The notes: a model not told the origin generated them from the sequence alone. DNA of 64,000 bases from Zhengitettix transpicula (GCA_037074705.1 CM073593.1:61917501-61981500); one strand, 5' to 3'. Shown: positions 1 through 12,930, counted from the stretch's first letter. A program made the numbers and translations.

Positions 1-1000
1 TTATGAAAGCGGGTATTAGACTAGTTTCTCATAGACAATATTTAACAGTGGTCGCAATCTTCAAGCATCTCTCGCTTGAGACAGTACACAGTCCTTGTTG
101 ATTTATGGTCGGTACTGTTCCGGAACAAGAGCCTGTTGATGCGTCCTTCCCTTCTCCTATTCTCGAGCGTTAAAGACCGATGAGCCTCTAGCATCGTATA
201 TCACGTATTAATTACAACCATAGCTAGCAACTACATTTTGCAGTAACTATATTTTTAATCTATCAGAGCCTTAGCACAATAGCTTAACTATTTATATTTT
301 AAAGTATAAAGAATTTATTATAATTATTTGAAAACAAATTGAGTGAACGGGGATAAATATACTTTAAAATCGTCTTAGATATACTAAAATTTGATAACAA
401 GACAAATTTTAATTTGAAATTAATTATTCAGACTAATTCTATCGATTTTATTAATTTTTTAGAAAAAATATTTTTTTTGGTTTCTAATTTTTAATCACCA
501 TATTTACAAATAATTAATATTGATAATTGTTGTATCAGACGTAAGGATGAAATATCTGAATAATAATCCATTTCATTACACCAAAATTTATAACTTGAAG
601 CTACTTGAATCTCTTTATTATTGAGTCGGTTTCTTTTTTTTATCAATTGTTCTCGATAGACCCATGGAGATGGCTGTAATTCAAATATAGAACTAATATC
701 CTTTACACTTATACAGTTTAAATATTATATCATTATATTTCATTGCTGAGTATCAGCATCTCTAAATTGGATTACTAGACCTTTTCTGATATTTGAATTC
801 TCCGTGTGTTTGGCCTGAAATTACTCATTAATGCAGTTACTTTGATTAAAATTTTATCTGTCTTTGTGATATTTTTATTGCTGATATCTTCGTGCGTTGT
901 TCGGGGTTTCGTGCATGTCGCTGCCTTCCCCTCTGGATTGATAACTGGCTGATGTGTGTGGTGAACACGCTTGATGTGACTGTGTTAACTGCTCTTCCTC
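1..1000. other. AT-rich non-coding stretch
   Basis: No open frame, splice-flanked exon or recognisable repeat was seen on either strand. The segment from 240 to 560 is almost pure A/T. It reads as intergenic or intronic insect DNA. Confidence 0.5.
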
Positions 1001-1007
1001 TCAGTCT

Positions 1008-1134
1008 CTGATAACTCGTTACTGCTCGGTGACTGCATCATAACTGCTGACTGATAACTCCTTACTGCATCGTAACTGCTAATTCATAACTGTTTCTTAT
1101 CGCTTATTAACTCTAAACGCTACTGTATCGTAAC
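1008..1134. repeat. Degenerate tandem repeat (TAACTGCT-type units)
   Basis: Words such as GATAACTC, TACTGC, ACTGCATC and TAACTGCT recur several times in the same order over about 125 bases, with later copies increasingly altered (TACTGTATCGTAACG at the right end). This looks like an old short minisatellite with units of roughly 30-45 bases. Related words (GATAACTGGCTG, TTAACTGCT) occur just upstream at 940-990, so the array may once have been longer. Confidence 0.5.
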
Positions 1135-2150
1135 GATATTATTCCATCTTGTTTCGACTTATGTCGTCCTGGGACCCTACTCTCCATTTCAATATTCCTT
1201 GACGTTTCTCATTGGCTATTCCTACCTTAGAATTCAATATATTTTAATTTTTCCAAGTTGAGTTCACTTCCTTTTGAAATGGGAATTTCAAAAATTGTTT
1301 TCAGTGAATAGTAGACAAATTGTCTGTAACTCGTTCCTTGAGTTCGTCACCTGGTCTGTACGGTGTGTCCTTCTTGCGACTCTTGTGTTTTTCAATCACC
1401 TGACGAAATCAACAAGGTTTGCATAAACGTTGTGTGGTATTTATTTTATTACTTAATTTTGTCAGTTAATTCACTACTTATTTAATTAGTATACTTTTAA
1501 TTCAGAAGTATATAATTGCCACTTATTTTTTTTACATATATGCTCGTTCTGGCTACTGCGCCAAGTCTTTTAAGCTCTTTCTGATGGACAAATTATGGCC
1601 AATCACATCGTGGAAGTGAGTGGGGGCGAGAAAGCAAATTAAAGAGATAAAGGAATTAAACAGACATAGCAACGATTTTGATAAACCATAGAAACATCAT
1701 GTCAGCCGCAAATCGACGCTAGACTTCAACGTTCCCGACATTCTACCTTAGCTCAGCAGATACGTGAGCGAAAGTGGCAAACCAATTCAGCGATTTGCTA
1801 TTTGTTTACATGATAATGTATCTAATTTTTGTCAACAGCAAATAAAATATCACTCTCCAAAGGCACCCACAACAACCCTGAAATAAAGAAGTTTCAGAAC
1901 TATTATATTGGGAATTTTATTAATTGATTTTAATTTTATATCTCGTTCTGAATTAAATGATTAATAAATAAATGTTCCCAGCTCTTTAATTAATTAATAT
2001 TAAAATTTGCAATACGTACTGCTTTGACCGGACAACTTGTTTTAACATGAGAGGAAAGCAATCGATCTTTACGGCATCAAATACATGTAAATTATTTCAT
2101 TATGATTAGGTAAAACTACTTTACACTGTCCCTAAACTTGAGAATAAATT
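1135..2150. other. Gene-free stretch
   Basis: Mixed AT-rich sequence without a supported gene. A slightly more complex patch at 1545-1760 has no coding signature that I can defend. Confidence 0.45.
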
Positions 2151-2154
2151 CAGT

Positions 2155-2640
2155 GCTGTGTTTGGCGCGACCTCGTCGACGAATGTTCAATTGTCTAAGG
2201 CACGAAGACTGTTAATTATGAGCACCTTAAAGGGCACACCCCCCACTCAGGTTCCCATGTGGATACAATGTCGGTATACGAGTGAGCAGTCATTACTTTC
2301 TGTCGCACTCACACTAATGTCACCGCCATTGTATTGATTCGTTCAAGTGTGAGAAGTTCCTCGACATTCTTTACGGCGCCTGCCTTGCCTCGCAGCATTG
2401 TTCCAGCTGATAAATTTCTCCGCGCTCCTTTCTTCATGGCTGCGAGCACCGACAATAGTCGCCCGCAATAATTGGACTCCGAGAGGAAACCGTGAATAAA
2501 GAATAGCCAGCCCGCAGATGGGGCTGTCTGTACAGGGTGGCGTCGAAGAAAGGATGGACCTGCAGCGAGGAAGCTCGCACAAAACCTGTCCAGGGAAATC
2601 CTCAGCATTGTCTGGTTCAGACACTCATGCAACGGAAATT
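2155..2640. other. GC-richer island, possible regulatory element or old exon
   Basis: Base composition rises sharply against the flanks. Two overlapping minus-strand frames stay open (2309-2632 and 2343-2624), but neither has recognisable domains, a plausible protein composition or flanking splice sites, so I do not call a gene. Open frames on the same strand in two phases are a side effect of higher G+C. A conserved non-coding element or an old exon are the main options. Confidence 0.3.
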
Positions 2641-5600
2641 AAAATCGATTTACTCACATGCACAAAATGACAAAATATTATTCAATTGTACTTCATTTAA
2701 ATTATAGACGCACAAATTTAACAACTAATTTCGACTAGAGAAAATTAAAACTGACCGTGATTTATTGGAAGAAGTAAACGACTTCAACTTGGAAAGCAAG
2801 CAGTGTAAATGAACTAATTAATCGATTACAAATAAATATAGAACAAAGTATAAAACCTATTACTTATTCTGGAAGCTTAATCTGGACTGCAGCAGAATAT
2901 CCTTGTACAAAATTATCATAAAAACATAATTTCATATAAATGAATCACAGATTATTGAAAATTTAAATTAAAATGAGAATGTTTAATACTGAGTAATAAT
3001 AATTGAGGCTTTATTTCGGGAAATATAACGATAATAAGAAGCGTTTTATTTTGTTGAATGTATATTTCTCGAGTTTATATCATTTGCGAAACATAATGTT
3101 TTGAAACCAGATTGAAACCAGAAAAATTTGAATTCAACAAATTCACCGGGAAAATCTACATTATTTTTTACGGTACTCACTGTATAATTTTAAGGTAATA
3201 ATGCTACTAATAATTTAGATAATTTATCTGATGTACGTACGCTTTGAAGAAAGGCTACGATGCTTCCAGAACAATATTTTCCCACCGATATTAATAAAAT
3301 TGCACACACTCGTCCGAGTCCCATCCACGGTTTTTTGTTGTAGTTTTTCATCGCAGATGGCGTATTTCAACTAATTTTTATTTCAAATTTGTTTAACTCT
3401 ATGCTTCCAGTCTTCATTTCATAAACTAATTTATTTACAATTTCTTAAAATATATCCGGAAAATAATTGTACATTATATTGTTACGTAACTTAAAATTAT
3501 TGTTATTATGCTTTAATTTTTCAAATAACTTTTTAAGAATGGAAGGAAAATAAAAATGGTTTCAAGTAATTATTAAAAGAAGAAACTATTACAAATAAAA
3601 TAACAATGATTAATGTCTTTATCTATATTTATTTATGTGTAACAGACTTTAAATTGATAATTTTAAGTTATTCATTAATAACTGTATTTTAAAAATTAAA
3701 AAACATAAAAAACTATTTTTACGTTTTGTAAAACTAAGTTATTGATTAAAACTATGAATTTTAGATGAATTTGACGAAAATCGTCGAAAACTACTGTCGT
3801 GACAAATTTTGAATCCAATTATTTTGAAGTCTGAAGTCTGAATTATTGGTTCTTACAAAATTAATATACCTCATTATTATAATCGAGCACATTATTCGAT
3901 ATCCATTTTTATGAAAGTCAAGTTTTTTATTTACGTAAACCATTCCCTTTTTTTTATATTCTCACTTAAAATTCGCAGAGAAAACTAAACATGAAGACAA
4001 AGCCAAGACTTGTTTGCATTTGAACCAATTGAACTAGAGAGCGCGTGCTATTTTATTGGAACTGAATGTCTTGCGCAGATTCGCGTCCTTCCCAAATTGC
4101 CTAGTTGTTGTCGCTCTTAGAGTAACAGCCAGGGTAAGTTAATTGTCTTGCAAGGCTGGTGTTTCTTGTGCTTATTGGGGACCTGTTCGTGCTTGGAGTG
4201 ACAAAACACCCGCGGTTTCCTGTTTAAGACATTTCTGTTGATTAGAGTAAAATTGCGGCTTTTACTGTAGAAAAACACATTTATCCACCCTTCAAAATCA
4301 ACATACTAAATTATGTAATTATGCATTACGATTTATGTTTCTATTAAGAGTAAAATATTAGTTTTAAATGTTTTTAATATAAATTTCCGTTAATTTAGAG
4401 AATTCTTAAAATAAGAGAATTATTGAAAACTAAAATTATATAATTAAGACCTTATGTACAACAGTGTCTCTTCTTAAAAATGGCTTGCCCTAATTTATAA
4501 TGTGTAAAGACGTGTAACGTGAATTATATTTAAAGGAGTGACTGTAATCTAATAAAAATTATTTGTATTCTAAAATATATCAGGAAGCATGAAACGAGTC
4601 ACATATATTCATTAACTTTTTTTAAGCAAATCGTAGGAGTATTTTTAATACATAGCAAATACACGTTGATTGATATAAGTAATAATCAAAGTAAAATGAA
4701 ATTTATCATCGGAACCTCTGAAAGGATTAGATTCTTAATTTATCTCGAAAACGAGGGGGAAAAAACCATAAATGTTGGAAAATTTAAAAATGATGGCTTG
4801 AAATCTCATATTGATTTATTTTCTTATTTCTATAACTTATATTATCCTTCAATTTTCTTTGTAACCATAGTAACCATTGTAACCATAGTATAATCATTTT
4901 TTCAGTGAGCTCAATTTTATATTCCATTTGTTATTTTTCAATTCATAATTGTAATTTTCAATAACTTTTAATAATTTACTTTTCAATATAATTATATAAT
5001 AGATGGTCACCAATAACTAGCAAGTTGACGCAACTATAAACTACTAATAAAAAAATTATAATTTGGAAAAATTTAATATTCAAATGTTTCATGGCCTAAA
5101 TTAGAATTGATGAAGAAAAATCTGTTACGTAAAAAAAATCTTAGGTCTGATTTTAATCATTAGATGAACAAGAAAACTTACTCATAATCTGAGCTCAAGA
5201 AATTGGTAAATTGAATTAATGAAGTAAGATAGACAAACTCTAACCCTGCCTATCCTATTTCTTTAATTAAATTTCACTAAGGTTTTGAGCTGAGCTTAAA
5301 TTAAACATTCTTGTTTATATAATTGTTTTAATTCCATATTATTCTCAATGGGTAAAACAGTTCACTTTGACCAAAAGAAACCTAAATTATTACAATGATG
5401 GACTAAGGTCTTCATACCACGATTCGCTATGTCTACAAATACCCACATCACTTTAGATCCCCGAGATTCTCTCCACATGAGATACAATTCCGTATACAAA
5501 GCAAAGGCGGATCCGCAGTTTGTCACAAAGTGACGCATCTCAAGACCCCCAAACGATACAGGTTTCGAGATTTCCTTCCTGCGTCATTGAGAGACAAGAG

Positions 5601-6330
5601 GAGGGTGATTTCTCCAAAATACGAAAGTCTTCGGGTGTTGCCTTTTCTGAAACAGGAAACGCAGATGACGTTGAGTCAACACTGTTCGGCTTCTAAAACT
5701 CCCTTCAGCTCAGATGGGATTTTAAAAAAATCTACGAGTGGGAATTAATTTATTGGAATAAAATTTTTAATTTGTATAATCAGCCTTCGGTTTATGTAAA
5801 ATTTATTTTATGCAAATATCAGCAACAATATTTATTATTGTCAATAAACCTACTGAACAGATTCTCCTTCTCCTGGACAAAGAGTTTGAGTATTTACCGG
5901 TGAGGTGAAATAATACCTCATTGTTTTTGACGATAGCTCTCTTCACGTTCACCACCAAAGTGACGAATTTTAGAAAACACTATTATTTATCAGTCTGACC
6001 GTAAAATGTTGTCTGTGGATACATAAGAGTATTTAAACTACTCTGGTAGTGTTTACAAGGATAATGTAAATTTATATTTTTAATTACACATTTAAGTTTT
6101 GAACCTGTTATTTTTTACATCTGTAGGTTAAGAAACATCTTATTTCAGAACATTTTGTACGTAAAATAAACATAACTCAATTCATCTGTAAAAGAAGATC
6201 TTTTGAGTAAATGACCCTTTCTTGTCTTAGGTAATAGCCTCTAAGCATCACAGATAAACATGAAATAAGAAAGAGGTAGTGAAAATCGGAGAGATTTAAA
6301 TCATTATTCCGGTGTAAAAGTGATAAACTT
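2641..6330. other. Mostly AT-rich gene-free region
   Basis: No gene supported. Patches of higher complexity at about 4030-4260 and 5400-5730 stand out from the AT background; the latter contains an open plus-strand frame of 72 codons with no recognisable domain. The rest is low-complexity A/T. Confidence 0.45.
4861..4890 (+). repeat. 9-bp tandem repeat, 3.3 copies
   Basis: GTAACCATA, GTAACCATT and GTAACCATA follow each other, then GTA. The period is exactly nine, so in one frame it reads as repeated Thr-Ile-Val. The enclosing short frame has no other protein-like quality, so this is a small microsatellite-like expansion and not a coding repeat. Confidence 0.8.
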
Positions 6331-6339
6331 CTCGTCTTG

Positions 6340-6725
6340 TGATGGCTGAGAGTTTCGTGTCTGAGAATAGGACGGTTGAAATGTTTACCAAAAGGCCAGT
6401 CTCTGGCTAGAGCTGCAAATATTATTCAAAACTTGGGCCTCACATTCAAGTTCTTGGCAGCATGCTAATTGCAGCATGCAGATGAGGAAAGTTCGCGACT
6501 TCTTGGTCGTTCGTGCCGTTACTTACAGCGACCCTAATCAGGGTCTTCGCTGTCTTGGAGCTTTACTCTCAATTACTGCCCCATCTTAAGGCACCAAGTC
6601 CCGGTTCCGGTATTTTCTTCGCTTTCCAGAAATTAAATGAACTTTGGAAACTGGCCTTAAACACCATTTTTACCGGCAACGTCAATGAGCCCTCTTTCCT
6701 CACTTTTGTTCTCATTCGCCAATGA
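6340..6725. other. GC-richer island with duplicated GCAGCATGC around TAATT
   Basis: A complex, moderately GC-rich block inside AT-rich DNA. At 6457-6479 the 9-mer GCAGCATGC occurs twice in direct orientation separated by TAATT, creating ATGCTAATTGCA, which resembles a POU/homeodomain composite site. The plus-strand frame 6513-6725 has no recognisable domain. I read the block as a candidate cis-regulatory element. Confidence 0.35.
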
Positions 6726-7539
6726 ATACTTATTACACATTATACTAAGAGTTACATCTCTGAACTTTGGCAAAAGATATATCGTTAAGCAATCTTCATG
6801 TGTGTAGTGGTACGTTTATCAATTATATATTTTCTGATTGACGTAATAAAACAGACATCGACCGCTTAAAAACATTAAACAACAAAGGAATCAACAAAGG
6901 ACTTTTTATTTTTTTTAAAACTCATCTTCATCCTCACAACCACCTAATTAAAGCTGAATTTTAAAAAATCCTTTCTTAGTAGTCTTCTTAAATAAATCGT
7001 AAATAGCTTCGATATTACAAATTCACATTTCTAGCTTTATCGCTGATGTGTCATTGTATATTCAGCGTGTCCGTGAAGTCATTGAGGGTTTTAGAATCTA
7101 TTTATTGACGCAGTTTGAAACATTACGCGGTTCAGTTTTTAATATATAAAGTTTTCATACGTGTATAGAGCAGTTAAATGTTGCTTAAATTACGATAATA
7201 ATTTGATTTTAATTACTACAATAACTTTACAAACATTATATACATACAAAAATGATATTTTTTCCAAAACTTTATGACGGAAAGGAATTTTTGGCTGAAA
7301 CTACGATATGAATGTTTAATGGAATTATATATTTAATATGGCGCAATCTTTACCAATCTTTTGATAAATTGAGAAAAATATTTATTTCATTGGGAAAAAA
7401 TCTAATCAGGGTTAAAAAGCAAATTAAAGAGGGAAAGAAGAACTGTGTCCCTGAAGTATTTATACGCTTGTGAGTAGAATTTACTTTTATGAGTGAGTTG
7501 AGCTTTTAAAGAGACTCGTCCGATTTTCAGCTATATTTA

Positions 7540-7795
7540 CTACACGTTCCAGAGAAGATGGGCCGCTTCACGTTCTGGAAATATTTTGTTTCTGGAGTTG
7601 GCTTTGAGGGCAAACAGTTGCACCCCGTCGGAAATCAAGTCAGACCATAAGCCACGGAGCATAACGGTTCCCATATGCTTCACCACAGCTCAGACTCGGA
7701 ATCCAAACAGAGCTGAATCTCGCTGATCCCAGGAACGTGAGCTGCCGCTGTGTTCATCCAGGGAAAATCATGAACCATTTTCAACGTTCTTTTAT
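7540..7795. other. GC-richer island
   Basis: About 250 bases of complex sequence with no open frame of note on either strand and AT-rich flanks. It could be a conserved non-coding element or an unrecognised repeat fragment. Confidence 0.25.
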
Positions 7796-7918
7796 AAAAA
7801 TATGTAAAATTTGAGCTCACATTGTCATTCTGTCGGATAACAGCAAAAATATTAGTTAACTTTTAATTTTATATGTTAAAGACTATTTTAAAGTTATATA
7901 TACGTCAATAATATATAG

Positions 7919-7960
7919 AATATATATACATATATATGTATATATATATATATATATATT
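7919..7960. repeat. TA-rich microsatellite
   Basis: An imperfect (TA)n tract broken by ACA and TGT, which makes its left part self-complementary. Such tracts are common in AT-rich insect DNA. Confidence 0.9.
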
Positions 7961-8129
7961 GTGATGAACAGGTATCGATAATATGAATAATTTGAATTAT
8001 TACCCTTTTATTTATTGCCATTTCTATATTTAAAAACAATTTATTGTAAAAATTTATTAAAATTGTGGATGTTATGGGTTAGGCATTGTTTGAGACAGTT
8101 AGAACCAAAAGTCAATAATAGCTGTGTAC

Positions 8130-8640
8130 TCTTTGTTCGCTAGGCGCTACGACTAAATTCTTACTGCTCCATTTTTCGATGCCGCTGTATGTTGGAAATT
8201 ATCTGATTGGCAAATTCCTGCTAATCTTCAGGAATTCATTCAGGCGAGGACTACGAATTCACATCTGCGATCGAGTAGCGAACGAGAAAGTCACTTTTGG
8301 CGCAGAGCCGCCATTTGACCAGTGAACCTCCGGAACATTTTAATAGTTCCATTATTTACGAAGTTAAAATACTGAATCCGAAAATTTCCAAGTGCGTTAC
8401 TATGTGATACAAGTTGACTGGAGCTACCTCTGCCTCAAATTCGCATGACGCGAATTATTCGACTCCTTCCAGGAACAGTTCAACTTCACTGTTGTTGGTA
8501 GCAGAAAAACCAGCAGTCTGCGCGTCATCCATAGCCAAAGAAGAAGAAGGTGTAGATAGGGTAATCCATCCAGAACCACGTGTGCGCCAACCTTTCAAAG
8601 TGGATAACCAACATTGAATTTAGAGGACAATCCAAAAAAC
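8130..8640. other. GC-richer island with a 67-codon frame
   Basis: A block of higher complexity. The plus-strand frame 8414-8617 would encode a Ser/Thr-rich then acidic/basic peptide (a KEEEG run near residue 43). It lacks a recognised domain, and I found no convincing splice or start context, so it is not called as a gene. A transposon fragment, an old exon or non-coding regulatory DNA are all possible. Confidence 0.25.
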
Positions 8641-9269
8641 TGTAAGCTATAATATTCATAATCACAAGTTTTTCTGTTAAATACTTTCATAACTTCCATT
8701 ACATGCAGTATTACTTACGAAAGCTTTATTTTGAATTTAGAAAATCTCTTCCCCCACAATACCTTGGTGAAGCAGATATCTAATTAATTTCGATAATAAA
8801 ATTATTTCCTGAATAATGTTAATACTTTTGTGTGAATTTTTGTGGTAACTATCTATAAAAACTATGCAAAAAATTATTTTTTTCTTTAAAGTTTATTTGT
8901 GAAACCTACTTCTGTCTCAATAAATATTTGTGTTTATGAATTATATTGAAGTTAGTGAGTTTCAAAAGCTTGCATTGTTATCCCAACTTTCACATTTATA
9001 AATAGTAAGCTGATGGCGTTCGGCGCGTATCTGTGTGCTGTAACGTGAGAGATGTGAATCATCTGACGGCGAATATTAACATTAACATTGAACTTTCTCC
9101 TAAATATTTGTAACACAATTAACCATAATTTATATAGTTAAATTGTATTATTATTACAAATTATTTATATATTATTTGCCTTTTGTTTGTATGTAAATGT
9201 TTGCCCATAATGTTTTCTGCTGTTCACAATGCAAGGGTGCCTGTTTCTGAAGTACTATTTTACAAGAAC

Positions 9270-9800
9270 CACCTGTCAAGTGAAGAAAATAATAGCTTTC
9301 AGTGAAATAGCTGTTTTGCTAAAAGGCAAGGATTGAGCCTTACCCTCAAGGGTCTGTGCAGAGCGAGAAATCGACCCATCCGCCGGACGATAAGGATAAG
9401 TAGAGTACAAGGTCCTGCACGGGATTCGTGCCTCAGCAGCATAACTCAGTTCGACTTCCGCACGCAGCGTGGCCACTGTGTCGCTATCGTAGATTGTAAT
9501 TTAATTATAGGTTGCGTAGCGACTGAACATTCATTTGCTGCTTAGTTATCTGTCATGTCACAACATTGCGGCGCTGTGGGGTGACACGCACAATTATCTG
9601 CGATTTGCCTAAGTACAGGCCACGGTACAAAAGACCATTATGCCAACTTGTTATTGGTAATAAATACTGCAATTACTGGCACGTCACGTACATCAAGTTC
9701 GTATCGCAGATTCGGTGCTCGCTGTTGAATTTAACTCATTTAACGACAGATTTCATTCGTGTTTAAGAGGCACACGTTAGTATGAGCTAATAGCAGAGTC
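9270..9800. other. GC-richer island, candidate regulatory element
   Basis: Several short frames stay open on both strands across 9276-9766, typical of a composition effect and not of one gene. The interval contains TGTAATTTAATTATAGG at about 9497, a homeodomain-like AT core embedded in complex sequence. No protein domain is recognisable. Confidence 0.3.
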
Positions 9801-11545
9801 TACCTGAACGTGACAACTCTAACAGTTCTCGAAATTGAGGTAATTTGGGATTTCCGTATATTAACGACCTTCCTCATCATATTCAACCATAAATTCGATA
9901 TTGTGCGCGGATGGCTGAAACTTAGTTACTGCCGTGCAGATATAAGCGGATTGAATGCATCGAAAATCCTGAAATGTTTGCTTTACTGCACAACCTACGA
10001 ATTTACAAGTTAGTGGACTGCTGTACTACGTGACAAAGAAACAAGAGTTTCTATGTCACTGACAAATAGTGGCTCCCACCCTCTGATTCACACACACGCC
10101 AATATCTCGTTTATTCTTCATGAATATAACGCTGGCTTCTTTATTGCATTTTGTACTAAAATAAAATAAAAATCAGTATTTTTGAGACCATAAATATTTG
10201 AAATATTTTCGTTGTAATTATTTAAAATAATTTTAATACAGCATTAAATTTCGGAGACTTTAAATCTTAGAATTACATTAAACTCTAACTTCTTCTTCAA
10301 GTTTTTGTGGTGGGGCGAGGACGGTTGTCCTTGAATTGTATTTTACTTAGACCTGTAGTTTACCAAAATGCTCTAAATAAATCACAAGTTTGCCAATTGT
10401 ATAACATCATTCCGTTGCTTTGTTCATCTTAAGTAGAATTACAACGAATTCTTTGCCCGGACGTTACAAATTCAATGTTATTTACGTAAGGATTGTTTTG
10501 TAGTTATTAAAATGCAAAGGTAATATTTTTATTACTGAGAATGTTCCGTCTACGAGCATTATCAGCTTTTGCCTCGCCACAAGAACAGAAGAAATTGTTG
10601 TAGAACATTCAACGCAGTTGATATTTGGGTAGTAATGTTTGGAAATTTATTACGGTTGATAATATTGATAAATATTGACTGAGGGAGTGGATGCAAGTTG
10701 AATTTTGGAAGCTGTTATAAGGAGACGGTATTTTGTGATTGATCGATGAAATGAATTTTATGTATGAAAACTCCATCAATGAATTGGAGAATAATACAAT
10801 TTCTAGGTTAGAGTATTGTCGAAAATCAACAGTTATATTGCGTTTAGTTTAATAATATATATTTATTTATAAATTTACATTGATACAGAGTTCTTTCTCG
10901 TCAGTTCTACGCGCCATCTCTGCTGGAACGAGCAGGCGGGCATTCATATAATTAAACCTCGGAACTAGTTCGTAAAGGAATCCAAGTCCATTTTGTTTTC
11001 ATCAAAATGGATAATACAATCCCGTGATGTTAAGAGTTTTCAAAAATATTGTTACTAGGACTAGATATAGTATTAAGTTATAAATGAATTATTCATATTT
11101 CACAGTAAATAAATTGGCCATAAGTCAGAACAAATTTAATAAAACAATTGATTAAAATATAACACAACGGACATTGCATACTTAAATTCTAACTTAATCA
11201 AGTATAAATTGAAGATCGTGTATTGTAAATAAATTGTATATATTGTCAAGTTCTTCTGGTAAGATTTGCCAAATACGGATATTACATCAATTTTGATCTA
11301 TACGCATGGATATACTTGATACTTAAAACCATCGTAGTGATACCATTGATCCGGAAAAGAGGAAATTAATTCTACCTAACTCTTTAGTGTAAGTAGTCAT
11401 ATTATTGAGTTTTAATTACATAAATTTCCGTTGGTAACTGATAAATTTTAGATTACAAATAAATTCAAAAAGTAACATCATCTAAGATTGTCCAAGAAAT
11501 TTATTTTTTAAGCCACATAAATTATTTATATTTGGTAACAATTTT
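9801..11545. other. AT-rich gene-free stretch
   Basis: No coding or RNA gene supported. A short more complex patch at 10880-11010 has no identifiable content. Confidence 0.45.
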
Positions 11546-11559
11546 ATTCAAGATACATT

Positions 11560-12053
11560 ATTCGAAATAATTGTTAATGTATTATGTTAATGATGAAATA
11601 TGCTCTTTAAAAGAGCACAATTATCTATGACGTGGAAAATATTTGTCTTTAATTTATCCGAACTACCAGTGGTCAATTAAAGGTGATTAAACTAAAAGAT
11701 ATTATTACTGTTAAAATAAATAATTCGGTCAAATTTATTGCTCTGTTTCCAGCAAAAGAGGAATGGAATATAATAATGCATAATGTTAGAAATTTATATT
11801 TGAAAATGATTTTATTTGAAGTAATGTTCAATGTATCACGTTAATGCTCTAATTTGCAGTTTAAAAGAGCACTATTTCTACAGTTTGGAAAACATTTTTT
11901 ATTTTAGTTATAAGTATTTTAGTGCGAGTTGAACGTCATTAAACTGAAAGATATACTATGTGCTAAAACTAAATAATTAGATCGAATTTATTTTCTGTGT
12001 TTCGTATTAAAGAGGATAAGAATATAATAATGCACAACGTGCATACAGATAGT
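11560..12053 (+). repeat. Diverged tandem duplication, period about 254 bp
   Basis: The segment from about 11560 to 11800 is repeated from about 11815 to 12053. Landmarks recur in order: AATGTATTATGTTAATG at 11576 and AATGTATCACGTTAATG at 11830; TTTAAAAGAGCAC in both; GTCATTAAACTGAAAGATAT in the second against a close match in the first; AATATAATAATGCA at 11766 and again at 12021. Offsets of 254-255 are constant along the pair, so this is one duplication with many substitutions and few indels. It encodes nothing recognisable. Confidence 0.85.
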
Positions 12054-12089
12054 ATGTTATTGCGATTTCATTGAACATATTTTTCTCCG

Positions 12090-12550
12090 TACTTTCTTAT
12101 TGCCTTGTCGTTTTACTATGCAGTATCTGAGGGGAAGAGGATATTTTCGAGCACGTTCAATTGTGCAGAAAAAGTTACGAACGCTCTCCGCTGTTAATGT
12201 TTTGAACTATGTAAATCAAACCGGCGTTGTACTCATTTGGCAACAGCAATTATTTATTTACCGCTATCGACGTAGCCGTTGCCAAGGCAACCCAGTGGCG
12301 AACTCTCCGCTATAGGCACATGTGAGGAGAGAAGCATGAATGCTCGTTATTTATATCGCGAGGGGCAGTTCCGCTAAGTGACGGCTTCTCCACCCCCAAA
12401 GTAAGCGACACATTCAATTGCTAGATTTCGGGCTCGTCGTAAATCAACCAGTTACGACCCTCCTGCTATGTCAGCCTCCTTAGTAAAATCTGTCTCAATC
12501 GTTGCGCTAGAGTGCAGTTTTCCGCTCAGACCACGACGGATCACATATAA
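12090..12550. other. GC-richer island with an RFX-type X-box
   Basis: Complex sequence between AT-rich flanks, including a perfect X-box palindrome at 12278-12291 and a further TGGCAACAGC half-site-like word at 12238-12247. The plus-strand frame 12100-12315 is not protein-like (many Arg and Tyr, no domain). I read it as a candidate enhancer or promoter; X-boxes are bound by RFX factors, which in animals regulate ciliary and sensory-neuron genes. Confidence 0.4.
12278..12291. promoter_or_regulatory. X-box (RFX binding-site-like palindrome)
   Basis: GTTGCCAAGGCAAC is a perfect inverted repeat of GTTGCC with a 2-nt centre. This is the canonical form of the X-box recognised by RFX/DAF-19 proteins. 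No adjacent start of a ciliary gene was recognised, so target and function are unknown. Confidence 0.55.
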
Positions 12551-12646
12551 CATTACCTTCAAACTTATGAGAAAAATTAATTTAATATTTAATATCCAAA
12601 GTGTTAAATTAAGTTTCGATATTAACCAAATTTAATAAATAAAATA

Positions 12647-12930
12647 ATCTGTTTGTGTGTATGTATTGTATGTTCCGCATACAAATCTATATCCGCTGCA
12701 CAACTTTGACCAAATTTCGTATACGTGTTCCTTACGAACCGGAACCAAACACTGTGCGGGTAAGACAACATGTTAAAATGGCCATTATTTTCGTTTAATA
12801 AATAATTTTGTGGTCAATAAGATTGACAGTATTTCTCCTAATGTTTTTTGTGTACAACTTCAACCATCCCAGGGAAGAACGTTTCAAACACGCTAAAATG
12901 GCAGATATATGCGTAGAATAAATAAAAAGT
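12647..12930 (+). repeat. Dispersed repeat family, copy 1
   Basis: This segment aligns with 57590-57850. Shared landmarks in order are TATGTTCCG, ACAAATCTA or ATAAATCTA, ACCAAATTTCGTA, ACGTGTT, an ACATGTTAAAA word, ATAATTTT, and GATTGACAGTATTTCT against GATTGATAGTGTTTCT. Both copies lie in the same orientation 45 kb apart, so this is an interspersed repeat and not a local duplication. No terminal repeats or coding domain were recognised, so the class is left open. Confidence 0.8.

Noticed and set aside
2309..2632. Two overlapping minus-strand frames of 93-107 codons as a gene
   Set aside because: Both phases are open because the patch is GC-richer; no domain, no splice sites, implausible composition.
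9276..9766. Four short frames on both strands as small genes
   Set aside because: Simultaneous openness on both strands and no recognisable protein features point to composition, not coding.
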